Positions 57,956-64,000 of a DNA stretch of 64,000 nt are shown piece by piece. The stretch is from Nymphaea colorata (Eukaryota > Streptophyta > Magnoliopsida > Nymphaeales > Nymphaeaceae): NCBI RefSeq assembly GCF_008831285.2, contig NW_022204507.1, positions 3,988,174-4,052,173 of the forward strand, in the 5' to 3' direction. Made by a program: the position numbers and the translations under genes. Within the stretch, counting starts at the first letter, position 1; the number at the start of each line of letters is the position of its first letter. The notes under the pieces are model-generated. The model ran no database searches, was not told where the DNA came from, and saw only the letters and a program-made list of their open reading frames with translations.

Positions 57956-58636
57956 CTCGAGCTTGCCCCCAAGCTCGTGCAGTGGGAAAATGATTAACTA
58001 TTTGCTCAAATTCTTCCCACGAAGTGCCGTTCTCTGGCCCTTCCCATTCAAGCATGACTTCATGACACAGTCTACCATTCCGAAGAACATGTCTATGTTT
58101 AAGAATTTGGTATGGTGTTGGTTGTTGTTGGCTAGAAATTTGTTCAATCTGCATTGGCACTTCTCCAAAGTGGGGTTTCAACTGAGTAACATGAAAGACA
58201 AGATGGACTAAGGCCGTTTGTGGGAGCCCTAATCTGTAAGCAGCTTTCCCAATCTTTTGTAGCACTGTGAATGGCCCAAAAAACATTGGTAAGAGCTTAG
58301 AGTAAGGGTGCCCTAAGAGGGACTTTTGCCTTATAGATAATCTTTTGAGCCATACGTAGTCTCCTACCATAAATTCAAGATCCTTCCTGCCCTTGTCATA
58401 TGTCTATTTCATTCAATTTGGGGCTTTGATGATATCCTGCTTGAGTGACGCTAGCACCTCTTCTCTTGTGTGTAACTCACAATCAACCTTTTCTTCTTGT
58501 GTCATGCCTTCTTCATATTTTGGAATTGTTGGAGGGGGAATTTCGTAGAGAGCTTGATACGGAGTAGTCTGAGTAGATGAGTGCCAACTCATATTGTAGG
58601 ACCATTTGGCCCATGATAGACACTTTGCCCTAGAGT
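57940..58636 (-). pseudogene. Chromovirus integrase C-terminus with chromodomain
   Basis: On the minus strand: CLSWAKWSYNMSWHSST and TPYQALYE (end of the integrase core), a linker with QDIIKAPN, TGA, MK, TAG, T where the family has Arg and Gln codons, then VGDYVWLKRLS, LLPMFFGPFTVLQKIG and AYRLGLP (the GPY/F module), VFHVTQLKPHFGE, and a chromodomain-like end with RNGRLCHEVMLEWEG and SWEEFEQIVNHFP. Chromovirus chromodomains steer integration to marked chromatin. Both stops can come from C-to-T changes. The frame runs into the LTR. Confidence 0.9.
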
Positions 58637-60109
58637 TGGGCCTAAGACGGCTTGTGGACTGGTGGAAGCTGGCCGAGAGAGACAGCACTGGGGCTGCCTG
58701 CTACACCTGATGGATGGAGTGTGGTTGCTACAGGCCTCGGACAGCCAAGAGAGATAGCAACGTGATGGAGGAGCGCCTGGATGGAGGCAGGGGTTCGGCC
58801 CGCCTGGCCGAGGTCACCTTGGTGCTTATGACTATGTTCGGTGGAAGGGTGCAGCAATGGAGGCTGCAAGAAGAGGTTGTCCAATGAAGCGGAGGTGGTG
58901 AACTGAGATGCACATGACCAATCCTTGGAGAGGGAACCTAACTAGTTATACTCCAAGGGGACAAGCCAAGCTTGGAACAAGGAGGTGAGCTTGGTATAGG
59001 TTTAGGTAGGCTCAGTTTAGGTGAAGCAAGTTAGGTCTAGTTGGAAGTGGTTCGGTAGTGGAGTGGGCTTGGTCTAGACGTGAGGTGGAGGTTAATTGCT
59101 AAGAGGGTCGGTTAGGACTTAGAGATAGGTGAAGGGTTGTGTGAGAGAGGGTGGAGAGTTACACGAGAGAAGATGGCACTAATGATTAGGATCAGTTAGG
59201 CTAAGGGGTTTAAGTCAAGAGACATGCGAGGGGATTGGTTCACTAATGATGGGTGAAGGCTAGTAATGATGAGGAGGAGTAGTTAGTATGAGGTGGAGGT
59301 TGATTAAGGCTTGTGTGAAGTGGAAAGGGTGGGTTATCAGAGGTGAAGAGGCTAATAGGTTTGAGAAGGGTCTCCCTAGCTAAGGAAATTGAATACGTAC
59401 CTTAATGCCTCAATGATGGCTGATGATGGTGCGAGTGGAGGTGAACGGCTGAAGAGACACTCGATGGAGGGATTTGTAACTCTCGTCTTTTAAGACGGGG
59501 AGCTCAAGAGGAGTCTGCGATGTGTAACGGTTGCAGCCTGCGCCCTCTCCTTAACTCGATTTAGTGCCCTCTTGATGGGAATACACTTGCCAATTAATTT
59601 GAACTCTAGTAATGAATCAAACTGACCATGGGCAAATCAAACCATTCCTGCAGGAGATCTGGACCCATTTCTTTCTGATCCTTCGATGGCTAGTGATTGT
59701 GAGGCCGCAATTCTTGACTGATATGCCATTAGTACTCACTTGACCAAAAATTAAATGCCATTAGTACTGACCATAAAAAATTAGTGCTGTACTGACCATC
59801 AAAAATTAGTGCTGACTATGACATTAGTACGGTAACAAAAAATGGAAAGGAAAGGTTGTCATTGTATACCATTAGAAGAAGGAGATATATCCATCACTGT
59901 AGGAATTGGGTACAAGCTTTCCCCAGCCCCGCTACGAATTATTGAATTGATTTGAAGATTCAATCAAGCTTTCTCAGGCAAAAGAGAGTATATCTCGATC
60001 TGGGTGGATCTATATAAAGATCACTTGTTTTGTTTCCATGAAAATCAAATAGAAGCAATTTGATTGGTATGATCCACAGATTAAATTAGCCAACCAAAAA
60101 AACTACTTG

Positions 60110-60196
60110 TTACAAATAAAATCCCATAGTGTGACGTGCGGTGTGTACAAGGCCCGGGAACAAATTCACCGCCGTATGGCTGACCGGCGATTATTG
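60110..60196 (-). pseudogene. rrn16: Plastid-type 16S rRNA fragment (3' region)
   Basis: On the plus strand the sequence runs TCCCATAGTGTGACGTGCGG, then TGTGTACAAGGCCCGGGAAC, then TTCACCGCCGTATGGCTGAC, the reverse complement of the universal 3' part of bacterial-type 16S rRNA near helix 44. One base differs in the near-invariant GACGGGCGG. The match stops after GGCGATTA. Confidence 0.88.
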
Positions 60197-60939
60197 TCTG
60201 ACCTGAATCAGTGACCTTCAGTCTCATTAATGGAAAGGTTATGGAAAAGTCATTTGGAATAATTTTTTGGTTGTGCGAACCAAGTGAAAGGTATACCACC
60301 TGAGGATTGATCTCCGACTTCGGCCGCCTATTAGGCGTTTCCAAAGTCAATTCCTCTTTCTTATTCTTAAGCAAGCCCCCGCGTTCGGCTATAGCCGAAC
60401 CCCCTGAATCGAGAGCCGCTTCATGAGCAAAGTGTAGGGCTGATTCAGACTCACTCTGATAGACTATCATACAAGAATTTTTGAACAGACAATACATCCC
60501 CCAGCTTGACGAGCAAAGCCCACAAAGCACTCGCAAAGCAGCCCTCTCCACAACCCCTAGGATTTCCCCCATGGTGAATCTACGTTCGATTGATTCAATA
60601 TCAATGAACCTAGAAAAAAGGGTTGAAGCGTAAGGATCATACGTTTGTAAAGCATTGTCGAGGCGTATTCTTAAAATACCAATATCTACGACCGTGGGCT
60701 ACCTGAAAATCTGAGTTCATCAGAATCTTCTTCCTTTTGAAAAAAGCCACTCCACAGTAGCAAAGTCTCATCTTGTGCCACCAGCAGCACAAAAGAGCGG
60801 CGAGCGGTTTCCTGAAAACTAGCTTCTGATACATGGTTTAAATAATGAAAGATCCAATATTTCAAAATTGTATCTAGAATGGCCGGAAAGGTAGAAACGA
60901 AACCGGATATAATTTTCTCATTCTAAACAAATACAAAAA

Positions 60940-61004
60940 GGTTCATTGCTCTGACCCAGAATACGATTAATCCGGCATGGGCCACGTGAGCTCCAGCTTT
61001 CAGT
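60940..61004 (-). pseudogene. psbC: Plastid psbC (CP43) fragment
   Basis: The minus strand encodes [20 protein letters not shown], the CP43 segment that in plants reads [20 protein letters not shown]. CP43 is the inner antenna protein of photosystem II. About 20 codons remain; the match ends on both sides within a few residues. Confidence 0.88.
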
Positions 61005-61888
61005 GCCGTACAGGGTGGGAATCCAGAAGTGATTTTTCTATGGTGGAAGCCAAGTATGGTATGCAGGCACGTATTGCCTCAACACTTTTAGATTCTATAT
61101 CTAATAAACGCATAAGTGGGAAGGGAGACCAGCGACTACAACGTTATCCAGACACCCATGGAATGTGTAGCTAGATCTTAGCCTTTCAAGAATGTCCTGA
61201 CCTTTCCATAACCTTTCCAGAATGTCCTTTCCATTTTGTTGATGGATAATGGCATACAATTGCATTTGTGGTATAGATATATTGTATTCAATCCATTAGG
61301 AGTACCTTTGCGGATCCATGGATCCATACATCTCGATCGGCCTGGATCATATCATACATAGTACAAGCATGAGTGACTAAATTCATCGAGTTGTTCCAAT
61401 GAATCGAAACGGCGTTCCCAAAATGATCAACCGTGATTTCAGCGATAAATGGCTTGTCAGGAAGACTGGATTTTACTATCAATCTTCCTTGAGGAACCAA
61501 ACCACTTCGATTCGGGAGCCCGCTATTGGTGAAAAAGCATCTTCTGTGGTTTTTATATTATTTATCTCCAGGGGTCGATTTCATCGGTAGTTGATACCAT
61601 CGATCCTAATGAATGGAGATCCCTCTTCATTCATTCGAATGACGTGGCGGGTTCTCTCTCTTTTTTTGCCAGCCAGATCTAGAGAGATACATCATGTGAA
61701 AAGATAAAAAAATGTGGAACCCAGAACAACAAAATAATTGTAATTGTTAGCAGTGACCATAGAATAGGTCTCTTCGTTTCGAAATTTCTCGAAAAGCTAA
61801 TCATAGGTTCTTCTCTCTATCGGACAATTATTCGAGTACTTCTTTATTCTCGGAGGAACAGAAGGTCAAAATGTTTTCTGGGATTGCA

Positions 61889-61930
61889 ATCCGAACTGAG
61901 GATGGGTTTTTGGAGTTAGCTCACCCTACC
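61889..61930 (-). pseudogene. rrn16: Second plastid-type 16S rRNA fragment
   Basis: TGCAATCCGAACTGAGGATG and GGTTTTTGGAGTTAGCTCAC are the reverse complement of the 16S segment that lies about 50 bases beyond the first fragment in the intact gene. Here the two are 1.69 kb apart, in the same orientation and order. Confidence 0.85.
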
Positions 61931-63434
61931 ACCCCCCCAGGTCAAGCTGACGCCTGCAGGTAATAAAAAAAGAAAGAAGATCGAATCCACTGAACTGATC
62001 GGGCTGGACCGAAAACTGATCGAAAAAGTAATAGTGATTGGTTACTTCAGCGGTAGCACACAGATTTCCCACCGGGAGCGAGTTCTTCGCGATGGCTGGT
62101 CGGATTCACCTGAAACTTGGTGGGGATGTTGCTAAGATCTCGGTGATTATGCTGGGGTGAACGAGAGAGTGAAATTCACCCTTGGTTGCTTCAGATTTTG
62201 ACTGCAACTTCCACCCAGGTACTGCTTGGTTTCCGCCAAGCCGAGCAAGCGATGTGGTTGATTAAGGGTCGGCTATTGGGGAAAATCCACCTCCTTTCTA
62301 GACAGCAATTCTCGAATTGATGCGGAGTAACTTCTTGCTCCCGAGGACAAAATTCTCAGGTTGATTCACCGTCGAATTCATAGAAATCCGATTGGCCTTC
62401 TACCAATCGATTCCAATGAACCTTCGGATTCTCATCTTGACAATCAGTCCGATAGACTAGGCTGCAATCTACCTTTCTGGCGTCTCTTTCTCTGATTTTG
62501 ACAGAGATTAAGAAGCTTTCTAGGGCCGATCTTAACCTGTCTTATGCTCTACTCGAGGTGGAAGGAACCGGGAGATGAATTTGGTTCCTCCCTTAATCTC
62601 TAGCAGCCGGAGTCGTTGCTTGATTACTAGTCGACTAGAACCACGAGTCGATTTCCGTCAAGCCTTCCCGAGATAGTTCTCCAGCCACTAACTTCTCTTG
62701 GGGATGAAGAAGTTGCACCGTGAGAAGATTGCGATTCGGTCTGCGAATTTGTGCGTAGGATGAAGACGCTCTAAGAGGATTTCCGGTGGCCTCAAAGGTC
62801 ATCTCCAAACCCGTTTTGCTTCAACCAGAGCCACGGGTTGGAGCCTTGGGATTCCAGTCACCAGCGGTTAGACGATGAGAGGAAGAGAGAGGTGAGAGCC
62901 AATTCACATGAAAAACTCAACTTCTAATTCTTGATTGCATACTAAAAAAAGACATACAAAAGAGGTTAAGTACTTAAACCAAGACACTTGCTGAAATAAA
63001 GGACTCGACTATAAGCAAATGCATGAAAGGGAAATCGAGACAAGATGTCTCGGAATTTCAGTTAGTTTGGCTTCTCTCTCACGGGTTCAGCCATATAACC
63101 TGCCTAAGTTCGGCCTTAGGCTTGCCACACGTGGACCGGATCAGGACTAGACTCAGGGTTCAAACTCGCTATAACCAGATCTAGGTCTAGTTCCCGTGCC
63201 TGCTCCGCCTTGAAGTCTTCAGCATGCTGCCTGTGCTCCGCAGATGATGCTCCACCCACACCGCCTACTGCATCAACTTCAAGTTCTGCGTTAGCCTCCT
63301 TTAGCCCATCTATGCTTTCCATTATGCTGGCCGCAAACCTTTCCGAAGGCGCTCGGCTCGTGGCCTCGCTTGGCTGTGCTGGCCCTGGTTCTTGGCCTCC
63401 CTGTGGGAAGGTCTGCATCATTGCGCTTGCCACC

Positions 63435-63532
63435 ATTTGTGGCCTAGAGTAGTAACACCTAGAACATGAGACTCAAACCTAGATCTTTTGAGTGTAAACC
63501 ACCATGCTACCCGGTTAAACTATGCCCCTTGA
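63435..63532 (-). repeat. tRNA-like (SINE-head-like) sequence
   Basis: Minus strand: GGGGCATAGTTTAACCGGGT, AGCATGGTGG, TTTACACTCAAAAGATCT, AGGTTTGAGTCTCATG. The first block resembles a pol III A box and D arm, the last a B box (GGTTCGANNC with one change). Spacing of about 40 bases fits a tRNA-derived SINE head. No SINE body or poly-A end was defined, and it does not fold convincingly as a working tRNA. Confidence 0.4.
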
Positions 63533-64000
63533 AGCATTTATTGCACAGTCGACTGCTGGTGAAAGCTATGTGGCACCACCACAAGTGCGACAAAAGGTTG
63601 TGCACTTTATTTTCATATGTTCTTTGAAGGTTGTCCAAATGCCTTCCCCTGTCTTTGAATGGCAAGAGTATGTCTGAGACAAAAGGTCCGATTCACGCCT
63701 TCTTTTCCATCATTCAAACATATAGCTCGACAAACTTAACAGATTGAGCCTTCTCTAAATGAATAATTTTCTAAAGGGACTGGAGAATTCAAATGGAGTA
63801 TGGGAAACAAGCAGCGACACGTTCAAAATCATTCTGGTTAAGAGAAACCAACAATTTTCTCCGGATCCGGATTCACCTGTATCAATCATTCTGATTATTA
63901 TGTCCCCATTGACCGGTGACGTCGCAAGCTTTGCCTCCAGCTCACCGAACACAACTTGCAAGAAGTCTCATGAACATGTCGTATGAGGTCTAAGAACTGG
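63533..64000. other. Right edge without a recognised feature
   Basis: Two short frames on opposite strands near 63755-63986 have no family character. Nothing else was recognised. Confidence 0.35.

Larger units (their letters stand above)
59639..61982. other. 2.3-kb insertion with plastid-derived pieces inside LTR copy B
   Basis: Copy A reads …GCAAATCGGGAATCCACTG; copy B reads GCAAATC, then this insert, then GAATCCACTG, so the insert is placed cleanly. Inside are two separate pieces of 16S rRNA sequence (about 60110-60196 and 61889-61930) and a psbC piece (60940-61004), all matching on the minus strand. Further sequence is unlike the surrounding LTR and may also be organellar, including a weak match to the ASFQETAR motif of RNA polymerase beta' (rpoC2) at about 60797-60827. 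The left part has a repeated ATTAGTACTGACCAT motif (59730-59840). Confidence 0.75.
55151..63420 (-). mobile_element. Gypsy chromovirus remnant: two LTRs and the integrase end
   Basis: Element sense is minus. A 3' LTR (about 55151-57939), a purine tract, the C-terminal integrase with chromodomain (57940-58636), and a truncated 5' LTR (58637-63420) that carries a 2.3-kb insertion. Both LTRs share the right-hand end TCTGCATCA (TGATGCAGA on the element strand). The rest of the interior (gag to integrase core) and the inner end of the 5' LTR are gone, apparently by one deletion with a breakpoint at 58636/58637. Confidence 0.82.
58637..63420 (-). repeat. Truncated 5' LTR of the chromovirus (copy B), interrupted
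   Basis: The two parts 58637-59638 and 61983-63420 align in order with copy A (about 55745-56483 and 56484-57939). The outer end GGTCTGCATCA at 63420 is followed by TTGCG. About 0.6 kb of the inner LTR end, present in copy A left of 55745, is missing. Confidence 0.85.

Noticed and set aside
61288-61590. Overlapping frames on both strands as an organellar gene
   Set aside because: Neither frame shows a motif of a plastid or mitochondrial protein I can name; left as part of the insert.

Overview
The window is nuclear DNA of a flowering plant. Evidence: cysteine-rich receptor-like kinase (CRK) genes with the standard plant exon layout, remnants of a VAL-type B3 repressor, a selenium-binding protein, an FHA/AAA ATPase and a subtilase, plant Copia and Ty3/Gypsy LTR retrotransposons, and inserted plastid DNA (psbC and 16S rRNA pieces). 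I cannot name the species. I found no gene that looks intact from start to stop. The window is a graveyard of host genes cut up by transposons, microsatellites and an assembly gap.

Layout. 1-1200: 5' end of a minus-strand Copia element (gag, primer-binding site, short LTR) with a glyoxalase-family gene fragment in its leader. 1551-2133: last two exons of a CRK. 5210-11273: a complete but broken CRK whose secreted double-DUF26 exon is still open while the kinase exons carry stops and frameshifts. 15-23.6 kb: a minus-strand Tat-type Gypsy element with three minisatellites, its 5' part lost in a run of 100 N. 24.9-26.2 kb: eroded Copia reverse transcriptase. 29.4-30.5 kb: a non-autonomous hAT-like DNA transposon with a 7/8-matching target duplication. 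31.1-43.5 kb: on the minus strand, a decayed unidentified gene with a proline-rich repeat tail, then a VAL-like B3 gene split by a 7.7-kb Gypsy element that keeps gag and protease but no polymerase. 44.6-45.6 kb: selenium-binding protein pseudogene (minus). 50.2-50.9 kb: first exons of an FHA/AAA ATPase (minus). 51.5-53.3 kb: a TATATACATA-rich block with internal duplications. 53.8-54.2 kb: subtilase fragment (minus). 55.1-63.4 kb: a minus-strand chromovirus reduced to two LTRs and the end of integrase, one LTR carrying a 2.3-kb insertion with plastid pieces. 63.4-63.5 kb: a tRNA-like (SINE-like) sequence.

How the parts relate. Nothing here forms a working pathway. The strongest unusual signals are: a 34-bp patch of RNase H sequence inside the Tat integrase that replaces the region of the first catalytic aspartate; the polymerase-less Gypsy element inside the VAL-like gene; the plastid mosaic placed cleanly inside an LTR; fragments of unrelated host genes lying in one orientation between 31 and 54 kb; and a CRK that may survive only as a secreted ectodomain with a GC-AG intron after it. 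Family identities come from recognising conserved motifs by eye; no search was run.
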